Shown: positions 16,775 through 25,945 of the stretch, piece by piece | Position numbering within the stretch: the first letter of the stretch is position 1 | Layout of the letters: every line of letters begins with the position of its first letter | DNA from: Actinomycetes bacterium | GTDB lineage: Bacteria; Actinomycetota; Acidimicrobiia; Acidimicrobiales; Ilumatobacteraceae | Assembly (NCBI GenBank): GCA_025356335.1 | Contig: JANXUF010000119.1 | Location: 1 to 64,000 of the forward strand | Reading direction: 5' to 3' | DNA: 64,000 nucleotides | Program-made: the position numbers and the translations under genes | Notes under the pieces: model-generated | The model's database searches: none | What the model was told of the DNA's origin: nothing | Seen by the model: the letters and a program-made list of their open reading frames with translations, nothing else

Positions 16775-17443
16775 GTGAATCAGCAGCCGGAGCATCAGGT
16801 GGAACAGCAGGTGGAACAGCAGGGCATCGTCGCCCTCGACCTCGAAGGTGTGCTCGTCCCGGAGATCTGGATCGCGGTTGCCGAGCGGACGGGGATCGAG
16901 GCGCTCACACGGACCACTCGTGACGAGCCGGACTACGACGTACTGATGCGCGGGAGATTGGCGATCCTCGCAGAGCACGGCCTGACGATGTCGACGATCG
17001 CCGATGTCATTTCGACGCTGTCGCCGATCGACGGCGCAGTCGAGTTCCTCGACGAGCTGCGCCGGCGGACCCAGGTCGTCATCCTCTCGGACACGTTCGA
17101 GCAGTTCGGCGCGCCGTTGATGGTTCACCTCGGGATGCCGACGCTGCTGTGCCATCGCCTGATCGTTGCCGACGATCGCATCGTCGACTACCGGTTGCGT
17201 ATGCACGACCAGAAACGCCACGCCGTCCACGCCTTGAAGTCACTGAACTACCGGGTCGTCGCAGCCGGCGACTCGTACAACGATGCAGCCATGCTGGCCA
17301 CCGCCGACGCCGGCTTCTGGTTCCATTCACCCGCTTCGATCAGGGCACAGTTCCCGCAGTTCCCGGCGACCGATTCCTACGACGAGCTACTGACGATGCT
17401 GACGGCAGCGTTGCAAACCGTACGGAATGACGCCGTGAGATGA
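16775..17443 (+). CDS. thrH: ThrH-like phosphoserine phosphatase / phosphoserine:homoserine phosphotransferase
   Basis: Start chosen at GTG 16775, just before the conserved N-terminus; upstream frame is unrelated. HAD motif I is ALDLEGVLVPEIW (about residues 20-32), the special form with DLEG..VPE known from ThrH. Motif II lies in VVILSDTFEQF and motif III/IV in AAGDSYNDAAML. ThrH of Pseudomonas can move phosphate from phosphoserine to homoserine. The first 15 residues consist of Gln/Glu/Val from a 15-bp DNA repeat (QVEQQ twice), not part of the fold. Eight nt separate it from the methyltransferase gene, which fits amino-acid metabolism. Confidence 0.85.
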   Translation: MNQQPEHQVEQQVEQQGIVALDLEGVLVPEIWIAVAERTGIEALTRTTRDEPDYDVLMRGRLAILAEHGLTMSTIADVISTLSPIDGAVEFLDELRRRTQVVILSDTFEQFGAPLMVHLGMPTLLCHRLIVADDRIVDYRLRMHDQKRHAVHALKSLNYRVVAAGDSYNDAAMLATADAGFWFHSPASIRAQFPQFPATDSYDELLTMLTAALQTVRNDAVR

Positions 17444-17450
17444 GCGTCTG

Positions 17451-18377
17451 ATGCGCTCGCTTGCGGAGGCGATGTCCGATGGCATCGTCGTTCTCGACGG
17501 GGGCCTTGCCACAGAACTCGAACGGCGCGGCAACGACTTGTCGTCGTCGTTGTGGTCTGCCGGGCTACTCGCCGAGGCGCCGGACGAGATCGTTGCGGCC
17601 CACCGTGCATACTTCCGGGCCGGAGCGCAGGTGGCGACGACGGCGACCTATCAGGCATCGTTCGAAGGTTTTGCCACCCTCGGAATCGACGATGACGAGG
17701 CGATCGTCCTGATGCGTCGCAGCGTTGCGCTGGCAGCACGAGCACGCGACGAGGTCACCCGGGAAGACGCCGGAGGGGTCGGACCGGAGCGCTGGGTTGC
17801 TGCGTCCATCGGGCCGTTCGGGGCGATGCTCGCAGACGGTTCCGAGTACCGCGGTGACTATGGGAGGTCGGTCACCGAGCTCAGGGTGTTTCACCGTCAC
17901 CGGCTCGAAGTGCTCGCCGCATCCGGCGCCGACGTGCTCGCCATCGAGACGATTCCGTGCGCCGTCGAAGTCGAGGCATTGGTGCTCGAACTCGCCTTGC
18001 TCGACATCCCGGCGTGGATCTCGCTCACCTGCAGCGGACTGCGTACTCGGGCGGGTGAGCCGGCCGAGGAAGTCTTCTCGATGGCTGCGAGTGCGCCAAC
18101 GGTGATCGCCGTCGGCATCAACTGCACCGATCCCGGTGATGCCGAAGCGCTGGTCGGACTGGCATCGCAGACCGGGAAACCAGTGGTGGTCTATCCCAAC
18201 AGCGGGGAATGGTGGAACGCCGGTGCTCGGGGTTGGGAAGGGGAGGCGGCGTTCTCCGTCGCCGACGTGCGTGGGTGGATCACTGCGGGCGCACGCCTGG
18301 TCGGCGGATGCTGCCGGGTCGGGCCGACGGAGATCGCCGCGCTCGCCCGTGCCGCTGTTGTCAGCGGGCAGGACTGA
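17451..18377 (+). CDS. mmuM: Homocysteine S-methyltransferase
   Basis: The 308 residues start VLDGGLATELERRG after a short leader. They contain the zinc-binding cysteines in GINCTDPG (about residue 224) and VGGCCRVGP (about 286-287), characteristic of the S-methylmethionine/SAM-dependent enzymes such as MmuM. It methylates homocysteine to methionine. It starts 8 nt after the ThrH-like gene, and its last 17 bp overlap the end of the converging nagA gene. Confidence 0.9.
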   Translation: MRSLAEAMSDGIVVLDGGLATELERRGNDLSSSLWSAGLLAEAPDEIVAAHRAYFRAGAQVATTATYQASFEGFATLGIDDDEAIVLMRRSVALAARARDEVTREDAGGVGPERWVAASIGPFGAMLADGSEYRGDYGRSVTELRVFHRHRLEVLAASGADVLAIETIPCAVEVEALVLELALLDIPAWISLTCSGLRTRAGEPAEEVFSMAASAPTVIAVGINCTDPGDAEALVGLASQTGKPVVVYPNSGEWWNAGARGWEGEAAFSVADVRGWITAGARLVGGCCRVGPTEIAALARAAVVSGQD

Positions 18378-19572
18378 ATCTCTGCTGCGGGTCGTATACG
18401 ACCTCGCCGTCGATGACCGTTGAGACGACGTCGTGTGCCCCGTCGAGCAGCACGAGATCGGCGATGGATCCGACGAGCAGATTGCCGAGGTCCGACCGGC
18501 CGAGCAGGATAGCCGGTGTCGTCGAGGCGGCGACCAGTGCGTCCGCCGACGAGCAGCCGGTGAAGGCGATGAGGTTGCGGACGGCCTCGTCCATCCTCAG
18601 CACGCTTCCGGCGAGAATTCCCGTCGCCGTCCTCGCCCCCGTCTCGTCGACGATGATTTCCGTGTCCCCGATGCCGAATGCCCCGTAGCCGGCACCGAGG
18701 GCGGTGATGGCGTCGGTGACGAGGGCGATGCCTCGCGGTCCACGTGCCCGCCAGGCGACATCGACCATGATCGGGTCGACGTGCAACCCGTCGACGATGA
18801 GTCCGGTCACAACGGTGCGGTCGGCGAGCAGTGGTCCGACGGTGCCGGGTTCCCGACCCCCGAACGGACCCATCGCGTTGTACAGGTGCGTCGCGGCGGT
18901 GATGCCGGCATCGATGCCGAGCCGTAGTTCCTCGGCATTCGCAGCGGTATGTCCGGCCGACACGACGACGCCGTTCGCCCGCAATACATCGATGAGCTCG
19001 AGCGCACCGGCGAGTTCCGGCGCCAGTGTCACCATCGCCACGCCCGCAGCGGCGCTCCATTGAGCGGCCTCCTCGATCGACGGAAGGCGGAGATGGTGCG
19101 GCGGGTGGGCGCCTTTGCGGAGCGGGTTGAGGAACGGGCCTTCGAGATGGATGCCGAGCGACCTCGCCTCGCCGTGGTGTCGAGTCGATGCTGCCGACAG
19201 CGTTGTCACGGCCCGAGCGGTCGTCGCCGGTGAACTGCTGATCACTGTTGGCAGGAATGAGGTGACACCCGTTGCTGGCAGACGACGGGCGACCTCGCGG
19301 ATTCGTTGCGGCTGGCTCGTGAAGTCGACACCCCAGCCCCCGTTCAACTGCAGATCGATCCATCCCGGAGCGATGATGCAATCGCTGGCGTCCAGCACTG
19401 CCGTACCGGTGCCGGCGGTGTGCCGCCGCCCGGTGACCGTGCCGGCGATTCGCCCCCCGATGATGTCGAGATCGATGTCCTGATCGGACTGCGGATCGTC
19501 GATGAGCCGACCGCCGATGACCGTCAAGTCGAACGAGGTCGAACCCGTGGCCACCGACGGAGTGGTGCTCAT
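18361..19572 (-). CDS. nagA: N-acetylglucosamine-6-phosphate deacetylase
   Basis: ATG 19572 overlaps the TGA of the ferredoxin gene (ATGA), which decides this start. The 403-residue amidohydrolase shows IAPGWIDLQLNGG (about 71-83), the metal-site motif GIHLEGPFLNP (about 144-154), VVSAGHTAA and THLYNAMGP, and the catalytic Asp in ALVTDAITALG. It removes acetate from GlcNAc-6-P in amino-sugar breakdown. It lies downstream of a P450-ferredoxin pair, an unusual company that may only reflect transcript sharing. Confidence 0.92.
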   Translation of the reverse strand: MSTTPSVATGSTSFDLTVIGGRLIDDPQSDQDIDLDIIGGRIAGTVTGRRHTAGTGTAVLDASDCIIAPGWIDLQLNGGWGVDFTSQPQRIREVARRLPATGVTSFLPTVISSSPATTARAVTTLSAASTRHHGEARSLGIHLEGPFLNPLRKGAHPPHHLRLPSIEEAAQWSAAAGVAMVTLAPELAGALELIDVLRANGVVVSAGHTAANAEELRLGIDAGITAATHLYNAMGPFGGREPGTVGPLLADRTVVTGLIVDGLHVDPIMVDVAWRARGPRGIALVTDAITALGAGYGAFGIGDTEIIVDETGARTATGILAGSVLRMDEAVRNLIAFTGCSSADALVAASTTPAILLGRSDLGNLLVGSIADLVLLDGAHDVVSTVIDGEVVYDPQQRFSPAR

Positions 19573-19763
19573 TCCTCGATGGTGATGGCGAACTCCGGAC
19601 AATTGGACATCGCCAGTCGAGCCTTGTGCTGCAACGCAGGAGGCACGGTGCCGTCGCCGATCACCGAGGCCATGCCGTAGTCGTCGACATCGAACAATTC
19701 CGGGGCGAGGGCAAAGCAGCGGCTGTGACCCTGACACAGTGCCGGGTCGATGGAAACCTTCAT
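19569..19763 (-). CDS. Single-cluster ferredoxin ([3Fe-4S]-type, P450 partner)
   Basis: This 64-residue protein begins MKVSIDPALCQGHSRCFALAPELF and has a CQGHSRC (C-x5-C) plus a late NCPE cysteine. That is the three-cysteine pattern of ferredoxins that serve actinobacterial cytochromes P450, with His in the position of the fourth ligand. It should carry electrons to the P450 encoded just upstream. Its stop overlaps the start of nagA. Confidence 0.92.
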   Translation of the reverse strand: MKVSIDPALCQGHSRCFALAPELFDVDDYGMASVIGDGTVPPALQHKARLAMSNCPEFAITIEE

Positions 19764-19778
19764 CGTGCCACGCCTTTC

Positions 19779-19838
19779 ATGCTTGTTGACTTCGTGCTTG
19801 TTGACTTCGAATCTGTTGACTTCGAATCTGTTGACCTC
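19779..19838. repeat. Four 15-bp tandem repeats between P450 and ferredoxin genes
   Basis: Units of the form (G/A)NN-CT-(T/G)-GTTGAC-(T/C)TC follow exactly every 15 bp at 19779, 19794, 19809 and 19824. They lie downstream of the P450 stop on its strand. Confidence 0.85.
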
Positions 19839-19869
19839 GACATCGGTACCGACCGCGCTGCCGCCGAGT

Positions 19870-21135
19870 TCACGAGGCCAGCGCTGTCTGTGCTGAGCAT
19901 CCAGCGTCTGGCGCTGCTGCCGTTCGTGATCCCACGGGGAACATCACGGGGATGCTTCGTGGGCCGCGCACCTGACCGCCCGCCCAGGTGACTTCGGCAC
20001 CCTCAGCCAGTGCGAAGTCGGGAATCCGCTGTAACCAGGTCTCGACGGCGATGCGCAGTTCCATCCGTGCCAGGTTCGACCCGGCGCAACGGTGGATACC
20101 GGCACCGAAGGCGACATGACGGTTGATCTGGCGGTCGATGATGACCTCCTCCGGGCGGTCGAATGCCTCGGGGTCACGGTTCGCTGCAGGGAAGTTGAGC
20201 AGCAGCCGGTCGCCGGCCTTCATCGGGCAGCCCTGTACCTCGATGTCCTCGTGGACGATGCGGCCCATCGTGACAGGTGAGTAGGCGCGGAGGAATTCTT
20301 CGATGGCCACGGGAAGCAGGTCAGGTTCGTCGACGAGTCGCTGACGATCGGCCGGGTGAGTCGCCAGGTGCCACAGCGACGAACCGATCCCTGACCATGT
20401 GGTGTCGACACCGGCGATCAAGGTCAGCGCGGCGATGCCGAGCGTATGCGAATCGGAGACAGGCTGGCCATCGATCTCGGTGTGCAGCAGTTCGCTGATC
20501 AGGTCGTCACCCGGGTCGGTTCTGCGTTTTTCGAGTTGCTGCAGCAGATAGGTGATCAGCGCGATCCTCGCCTTGCCGCGCCGGTCGTCGTCGTGGGCGA
20601 ATTCCAGTAGGTCCCTGACCCATCCGGTGAATGTGTCGGACATCTCGTCCGGTACGCCGAGCGTCATCCCGATGATGCGAACCGGTATCTGCTGGGCGTA
20701 CTGCGCCGCGGCGTCTGCCGTGCCAGTTTCGATGAACTCGTCGATCAGGCGGTTGCACAGCTCACGTGCCGTTGCCTCGTAGCCATCGACGCGCCGGTGG
20801 GAGAACCACGGCAGAAGCAGCCGCCGGGACCAGGTGTGAACAGGCGGGTCCGTGCCGATCGGTGGCAGCACGAAGGTGATGCCGCCGGGATCGGCTTCTC
20901 CGGCGGCCGGGGGCGGGATCACGGCGATGCCGCGAGAGCTGAAGTGGGCGATGTCGTGAGCGATCGCTGAGACGTCGGCATACCGTGTGGGCAGCCACGA
21001 TCCACCCCAACGGTCGGTATGGGCGATGGGGCATGTTTCGCGCAGTTCGGCCCAGATCGGGTAGGGGTCGGTGACGTAGGCCGGATCGAAGACGTCGTAG
21101 TCGCTCGCCCACTCGGCTACTGGTTCAGTTGTCAC
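19870..21135 (-). CDS. Cytochrome P450
   Basis: GTG 21135 with RBS AAGGGACGAC is the likely start (an open frame continues to 21168). The 421 residues contain the I-helix LIAGVDTTWSG (about residue 246), the K-helix ExxR region EEFLRAYSP and the heme loop FGAGIHRCAGSNLARMELR with the Cys ligand (about residue 359). It is a soluble class I bacterial P450 and probably takes electrons from the ferredoxin gene 106 bp downstream. The substrate is not evident. Confidence 0.93.
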   Translation of the reverse strand: MTTEPVAEWASDYDVFDPAYVTDPYPIWAELRETCPIAHTDRWGGSWLPTRYADVSAIAHDIAHFSSRGIAVIPPPAAGEADPGGITFVLPPIGTDPPVHTWSRRLLLPWFSHRRVDGYEATARELCNRLIDEFIETGTADAAAQYAQQIPVRIIGMTLGVPDEMSDTFTGWVRDLLEFAHDDDRRGKARIALITYLLQQLEKRRTDPGDDLISELLHTEIDGQPVSDSHTLGIAALTLIAGVDTTWSGIGSSLWHLATHPADRQRLVDEPDLLPVAIEEFLRAYSPVTMGRIVHEDIEVQGCPMKAGDRLLLNFPAANRDPEAFDRPEEVIIDRQINRHVAFGAGIHRCAGSNLARMELRIAVETWLQRIPDFALAEGAEVTWAGGQVRGPRSIPVMFPVGSRTAAAPDAGCSAQTALAS

Positions 21136-21193
21136 GGTCGTCCCTTCACACTGTTGTCGCTGCAACACTATGACAGCGAACGCTGTAACGACG

Positions 21194-21236
21194 AGACTGG
21201 CGGGGAAAGACTGGCGGGGGAAAGACTGGCGCGAAC
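21194..21236. repeat. Three imperfect 14-15-bp repeats after the decarboxylase stop
   Basis: AGACTGGCGGGGAA, AGACTGGCGGGGGAA and AGACTGGCGCGAAC follow directly. The array is placed between the stop of the minus-strand decarboxylase gene and the P450 start. Confidence 0.75.
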
Positions 21237-21244
21237 ACGGGCTG

Positions 21245-22624
21245 TCACACGCCGCCGGCAGGAGTGCTCGATGAGAGCGAGGCGATGATCTCGTCGATGA
21301 TGCTGTCCGTCGTCAGCGGATGCATGAACACCAGCCGGCCGACCGCCGCTCCGCGGAACGTCGACGGGGCACCGAAGGCGACGCCTTCAGCGAGGAGCCG
21401 CGTGGCCCACGACCGCCACTCGTTAGCACCCCACCCGTCCCTGCGAAACAGGACGACACCCAACTGCGGGCGGATCACCAACTCGACGCCAGGCGTTGCA
21501 GCCAGGCGATCGGCTGCCCGCCTGGCGAGGTCGATGCCGGCCCGTATCGCTTGGCGATGCGCTTCGATCCCATGCACGGCGAGGGCGAACCACAGCGGAA
21601 GCCCCGACGCCCTGCGTGTCAACTGGAAGCCGAAGTCGCACGGGTTCAACGACGCCTCGTCTGCGTCGTGCAACACGTCGACGTAGGGGCCGTGCTGGGT
21701 GTGGACTGCGGCGGCGAGCGCTGGGTTCCGGTAGATCAGGGCACACGACCCTGCCGGCGCGAACAGCCATTTGTGCGGGTCGACGATGAACGAGTCGGCG
21801 CGTTCGATGCCGTCGAATGCCGATCGCAGTTCGGGAAGCAGGAGTGCCGCTGCACCGTATGCGCCGTCGACGTGGAACCATGCACCGATGTGCGCGGCGA
21901 CATCGGCGATGCCGGAGAGCTCGTCGATGATCCCTGCGTTGGTCGACCCGCCGGCGGCGACGACGATGCCGACGTCGTCGCGACCGTCGATGACAGCACG
22001 CAGCGCGGCAGCCGTCATCCTCGCGTCGGCAGCTGTCGGCACGATCAGCGGTTGCAGACCGAGCAGGTCCAGCGAGTTCTTCACCGAGGCGTGAGCGGTG
22101 TCGGCGACGGCGACGAACGGTCGCCCCCCGGCATTGGCTCTGGCGACGGCGAGCGCCGAGAGGTTGCCGATCGACCCGCCACTCATGAAGCAGCCGCCTG
22201 CCCGTGGCGGCAAACCGGCGGCCGACGCCAACATCGTCAGCACCTGGTTCTCGGCGGCGACAGCACCACCGCTCTCCATCCAGGATTCGGCCGCGAAGCT
22301 GGCAGCGCTGACCGCCGCATCCATCCACACCGAGGCTGCGGACGGCGCCATCGGGATGAATGCCAGGAAGCGTTCGCTGTCGATGGCGATGGTGTTCGGT
22401 ACCACGGCACGACGGAAGGTCTTCCACGCGGTGGCGACTCCGAGCCCTTCGTCGGTGATGACATCGCCGAGCGCTTCGGCGCGCAACGCCCGATCGACGA
22501 ATGCGGGGGTCACGGTCCGCCCGAGAGGCGCATGATGCAGTCGCTGTTCGATGAAGTCGGTGACGAGTTGGCCCAATCCAGCGAGATCGATGCCAGCGCC
22601 GTGGAGCAGGTCGTCGGCAGGCAC
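21245..22624 (-). CDS. PLP-dependent group II amino-acid decarboxylase-like protein
   Basis: The 459-residue protein has the fold type I layout of the aromatic amino acid/glutamate decarboxylase group. SGGSIGNLSALAVAR binds cofactor phosphate (about residues 148-162), WFHVDGAYGAAALL carries the Asp for the pyridine nitrogen, and DPHKWLFAPAG holds the Schiff-base Lys. Substrate could be an aromatic amino acid or a related compound. GTG start at 22624, 8 nt after the upstream LLM gene, so both form an operon. Confidence 0.88.
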   Translation of the reverse strand: MPADDLLHGAGIDLAGLGQLVTDFIEQRLHHAPLGRTVTPAFVDRALRAEALGDVITDEGLGVATAWKTFRRAVVPNTIAIDSERFLAFIPMAPSAASVWMDAAVSAASFAAESWMESGGAVAAENQVLTMLASAAGLPPRAGGCFMSGGSIGNLSALAVARANAGGRPFVAVADTAHASVKNSLDLLGLQPLIVPTAADARMTAAALRAVIDGRDDVGIVVAAGGSTNAGIIDELSGIADVAAHIGAWFHVDGAYGAAALLLPELRSAFDGIERADSFIVDPHKWLFAPAGSCALIYRNPALAAAVHTQHGPYVDVLHDADEASLNPCDFGFQLTRRASGLPLWFALAVHGIEAHRQAIRAGIDLARRAADRLAATPGVELVIRPQLGVVLFRRDGWGANEWRSWATRLLAEGVAFGAPSTFRGAAVGRLVFMHPLTTDSIIDEIIASLSSSTPAGGV

Positions 22625-22632
22625 CAGCGCGG

Positions 22633-23508
22633 TCAGCCGAGTTCGGACAACGGGCCGATGACCGTGTTCGCCAGACGTTCGAACGCCGCAGGCAACTTTT
22701 CCGCCTTGAATGCCGGCGGCGGCACGATGAAGCGGGTGAAGCCGAGATCGATGAGTCTTTTCGTCACTTCCGGGTCGCCCTGTGCCCCGGTCGTCAGTTC
22801 GATCTTCGATCCGTCGCGGCCGGCGGCCGACGCCGAAGAGTGCATCAGCGTGACGAGTTCAGAGAGCTGCTCGACGGTGCCTTTGCCAGGGAAGAAGCCG
22901 TCGCCGAGCCTGCCGGCGCGTCGAGCAGAGACCGGCGTATGACCGCCGACGACGATCGGCACGGAGCCTTGCGGCGGTCGGGGAAGGGAGATACAGGCGT
23001 CGAAATTGACGTAGTCGCCGTGGAAGCTCGCCTGCCCCTGCGTCCAGAGTGCGCGCATCGCACCGACGTATTCGTCTGTCCGTTTGCCACGATCGCCGAA
23101 TGGCACCCCGATCGCTGCGAACTCCTCTTCGAGCCAGCCGACGCCGATGCCGAGCTGCACCCTGCCGCTCGAGAGTTGGTCGAGTGTGGCGATCTCCTTG
23201 GCCAACACCACAGGATTGCGCTGCGGCAGGATGAGGATGCCGGTACCCAGTTTGACTTTCTTCGTTTTTGCGGCGATGTAGGCCAGCCAGATCAGCGGAT
23301 CGGGAATGTCGGATTTCTCGGCGCCGGGGGCCTTGCCGCTCGGGTCGTATGGGTACGTCGATTCGTAGTCGGCAGGAATGACGACGTGCTCGACCGTCCA
23401 GAGCGACTCGACACCGTGGTGTTCACTGAGTTCGCCGAGCGCCGTAGCCATCTCCGGATCGGCGAACACGCTGGCGTTGGCGAAGGCTATCCCGACGTTG
23501 ATTCCCAT
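22633..23508 (-). CDS. LLM-class F420-dependent oxidoreductase (TIGR03619-like)
   Basis: The 291 residues begin MGINVGIAFANAS and show SLWTVEHVVIPADYES (about 35-50), VKLGTGILILPQRNP and GRVQLGIGVGWLEEEFAAIGV. This is the normal signature of actinobacterial F420-dependent luciferase-like enzymes. It is followed 8 nt later by the PLP decarboxylase gene. Substrate unknown. Confidence 0.9.
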   Translation of the reverse strand: MGINVGIAFANASVFADPEMATALGELSEHHGVESLWTVEHVVIPADYESTYPYDPSGKAPGAEKSDIPDPLIWLAYIAAKTKKVKLGTGILILPQRNPVVLAKEIATLDQLSSGRVQLGIGVGWLEEEFAAIGVPFGDRGKRTDEYVGAMRALWTQGQASFHGDYVNFDACISLPRPPQGSVPIVVGGHTPVSARRAGRLGDGFFPGKGTVEQLSELVTLMHSSASAAGRDGSKIELTTGAQGDPEVTKRLIDLGFTRFIVPPPAFKAEKLPAAFERLANTVIGPLSELG

Positions 23509-23549
23509 GTTGTAGTTCTAGCGCGGCGCCGCTGCTGGGCCACTGCCGG

Positions 23550-24836
23550 TCAACGGTGCGGAATCGGGCCGGGCGTTCGGGCGAGGGTGGACTCGACCCG
23601 TCCGAAGCGGCCGTCGTCATGACTCCACGATTCGTGGGCTGCTTCGATCTCCGCCTGTGTACGTCCGACGAAATTCCACGACATGTGGATCTGTTCGCCG
23701 AACGGCGCGCCTCCGAGCAGCATCAACCGTGCACCAGCAGTGGTGGAGAGCGCCAGTTCGTCGCGTCCCATTCCGAGGTACCCGAGGAATCCGGCAGCGA
23801 ACGGTGCTCCGTCGACCACGACGTCACCGTCGAGCATCACGATGGCGTGCTCGTAGTCGAGCCGCAGTGGGGCGACAGCGGTTCCTGGGCGCAGCAGTAG
23901 TTCGACACCCATCACGTCGGAGTCGCGCCGAGCGGGTGCCACGACGTCGGCAAAGTCACCGACGAGCACTGTGGCAGCGCCGTTCGGCAGCTCGACCTTC
24001 GGGGGAGTGGGATGATGCTCGAACGCGCCGACGTCGTTCCTCGTCGCCTCCGGCTGCGCCAGCCACATCTGCACGCCGTGCAGGTCTCCGGAGAACGTGC
24101 GCGAAGCCTCTTCGGAATGAGAGATGCCGGAACCGGCCGTCATCAGGTTGAGTTCGCCTGCACGAATCATTTGTTCGGTCCCGAGGCTGTCGCGGTGCAC
24201 CATTTCCCCGGAGGTCAACCAGGTCAGGGTGTGCACGCCGCAGTGCGGGTGCGGAGCGATGTCGATGCCGTGCTCGGCTGTCACGGCGATGGGTCCCATG
24301 TGGTCGGCCAGACACCAAGCGCCGACCATTCGGCGACGGCGCAGCGGCAGGGCTCGGCGAACCGACATCGTTGCGACCATCGCAGCGCTCGTGGCGGATC
24401 GTTCGAACAGTCGCGGAAATGCCAGATGGCCCATCTCGAACCAGATGTTCTTGCCTGTCTCGGTGTGTTGGATACCCCAGCGTTTCGCTAGTGACGTGAC
24501 GATCAACAGTCCGTGCCCACCGATCGATGAAGCGGTCGGAGGGGCCGGCAGATCTGGAATCGTGTGATCGAAGTCGGCGACCTCGATGCGGACCCACGGC
24601 TGTTCCGTCGACCATCTGGCCGTGACCTCGCACCCGCCCTCGGTGTAGGTCACGGCGTTGGTGATGAGTTCGCTCGCAGCGAGCAGCACGTCGTCCACGT
24701 ACTGGTCGAGCGGTCCGCCGATGAGTGCATGGCGCAACGCCGAACGGGCAGACGCGGGGGTCGAGCGTGCCCGCTCGAGGCTGAGGCTCAACGCCGCAAG
24801 TTCGCCTTCCATACTCAGCGTGATACCCCGGAGCAT
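23550..24836 (-). CDS. Fusion of an RsbW-like ATPase domain and a pirin domain
   Basis: ATG 24836 opens a single frame of 428 residues. Residues 1-140 are an anti-sigma-type HATPase (N box LAASELITNAVTY, VADFD in the G1 position, SIGGHGLLIV in the G2 position). From about 155 the protein is a complete pirin: RRMVGAWCLADHMGP, APHPHCGVHTLTWL with metal-binding His, SGISHSEEA and a C-terminal cupin with ISWNFVGRT-like end. Both halves look intact. The STAS gene ends 6 nt upstream, so ATPase and antagonist form the usual pair. Pirin is a metal-dependent cupin linked to redox sensing and quercetin oxidation. Confidence 0.85.
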   Translation of the reverse strand: MLRGITLSMEGELAALSLSLERARSTPASARSALRHALIGGPLDQYVDDVLLAASELITNAVTYTEGGCEVTARWSTEQPWVRIEVADFDHTIPDLPAPPTASSIGGHGLLIVTSLAKRWGIQHTETGKNIWFEMGHLAFPRLFERSATSAAMVATMSVRRALPLRRRRMVGAWCLADHMGPIAVTAEHGIDIAPHPHCGVHTLTWLTSGEMVHRDSLGTEQMIRAGELNLMTAGSGISHSEEASRTFSGDLHGVQMWLAQPEATRNDVGAFEHHPTPPKVELPNGAATVLVGDFADVVAPARRDSDVMGVELLLRPGTAVAPLRLDYEHAIVMLDGDVVVDGAPFAAGFLGYLGMGRDELALSTTAGARLMLLGGAPFGEQIHMSWNFVGRTQAEIEAAHESWSHDDGRFGRVESTLARTPGPIPHR

Positions 24837-24842
24837 TCGCGC

Positions 24843-25241
24843 TTAGCCATCGGCGACCGCGCCGTTCGTATCGAAACCTGCACTGCCACGAGGCGGTGCA
24901 CGACCCGCGTCGTCATCGTCGACGAAATACTGCGTCAGGCCGGTCATCTGCAGCAGTGAGAGCACCTGGTTGGAAGCATGCACCATCCTCACGTGAGTGC
25001 CGATCTCGGCACATCGTTTGCGGAGGGCGAGCAACGAGTTGAGCCCGCTGGAGTCGATGAAACTCACGTCGGCAACGTCGACATCGACAGTGCATGGTTG
25101 GAGCGTGACGACCTCGTCGCACGCTTGGCGAAGCGCGTCGAGCGCGTCGAGATCGATTTCGCCGGACAGCCACACGGTCACTCCGTCACCGGTCGCCTTG
25201 ACGGTGACCACGAATGCTACGGGTTCCGACACGGTTGCCAC
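24843..25241 (-). CDS. STAS-domain anti-sigma factor antagonist (RsbV-like)
   Basis: The domain reads GDGVTVWLSGEIDLDALDALRQACDE, then DVDVADVSFIDSSGLNSLLAL, where the second Ser of DSSG is the usual phosphorylation site. The start is uncertain: GTG 25241 and GTG 25232 are both possible, giving about 130 residues. An acidic/Gly tail follows the fold. It should bind the RsbW-like domain encoded just downstream, depending on its phosphorylation. Confidence 0.85.
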   Translation of the reverse strand: MATVSEPVAFVVTVKATGDGVTVWLSGEIDLDALDALRQACDEVVTLQPCTVDVDVADVSFIDSSGLNSLLALRKRCAEIGTHVRMVHASNQVLSLLQMTGLTQYFVDDDDAGRAPPRGSAGFDTNGAVADG

Positions 25242-25294
25242 AGTAGCGCCGGTGCCCGAGGCACGGCGATCCCCGACCCCGCTGCCGAGGTGAC

Positions 25295-25873
25295 TCAGGC
25301 GTCGACTGCGACGGTGGTGGTGCGCGTGACGAATCGGGGCAGGAGCAGTGTCGACAGTACGACGACCACCGCAGCGACCACGACCAACCACGACATGCTC
25401 GATTCGAGTGCCAGTGTCGTCCGGAACGACTTCGTCTGGATTGCTCCGACGAAGGCACCGACACCGAGGATCGTTGCGAAGAACAGCGTGCCGCTGCGTG
25501 ACAGCGTCGCACCGCAGATCAGCAGGATGGCGCCGATCCCGATCTCGATCAGACCGAGGGTCTCGGTGTGGGTGAACCCGAGCACCTTGACGATGGGAGT
25601 GTTCATCGGTCCGTCGGTGCCGGCGCGTGTGAGCGCCAGCAGCCCGACGATGAGGATCACGAGTCCGACAATCGCCGTGATCACTGCGTCAGGGGCGAAC
25701 CTGGCGCGATACGACCTGCGCACCACCGCCGAGGGAGCAGAAGCGACGGGAACCACCGGCTGCGCCTGCACGACCGACTGCGGCTGCACGAAGAGACGGC
25801 CGGCCTGGTCCTGGTAGACGTCGCTCGAGGATTGATACTCGGATCCGGATTGCATGGACATGTGAGGCTCCAA
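25295..25873 (-). CDS. Four-helix membrane protein of unknown function
   Basis: The 192 residues have a polar, Gln/Ser-rich N-terminal third (cytoplasmic, about 1-60). Four hydrophobic helices follow: AVITAIVGLVILIVGLLAL, TLGLIEIGIGAILLICGA, TLFFATILGVGAFVGAI and SWLVVVAAVVVVLSTLLL. No family was recognised. It lies upstream of the STAS gene on the same strand. Confidence 0.75.
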   Translation of the reverse strand: MEPHMSMQSGSEYQSSSDVYQDQAGRLFVQPQSVVQAQPVVPVASAPSAVVRRSYRARFAPDAVITAIVGLVILIVGLLALTRAGTDGPMNTPIVKVLGFTHTETLGLIEIGIGAILLICGATLSRSGTLFFATILGVGAFVGAIQTKSFRTTLALESSMSWLVVVAAVVVVLSTLLLPRFVTRTTTVAVDA

Positions 25874-25945
25874 AGGGTGGTGGTGTGCGATCCCCGCGCC
25901 GCCGTCAACAGGCGACGTTGTGTGAATAGCCCATCGGGCCGAGAA

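Noticed and set aside
20710..21140. Longer P450 start at 21168
   Set aside because: The GTG at 21135 has the better RBS and fits the family N-terminus.
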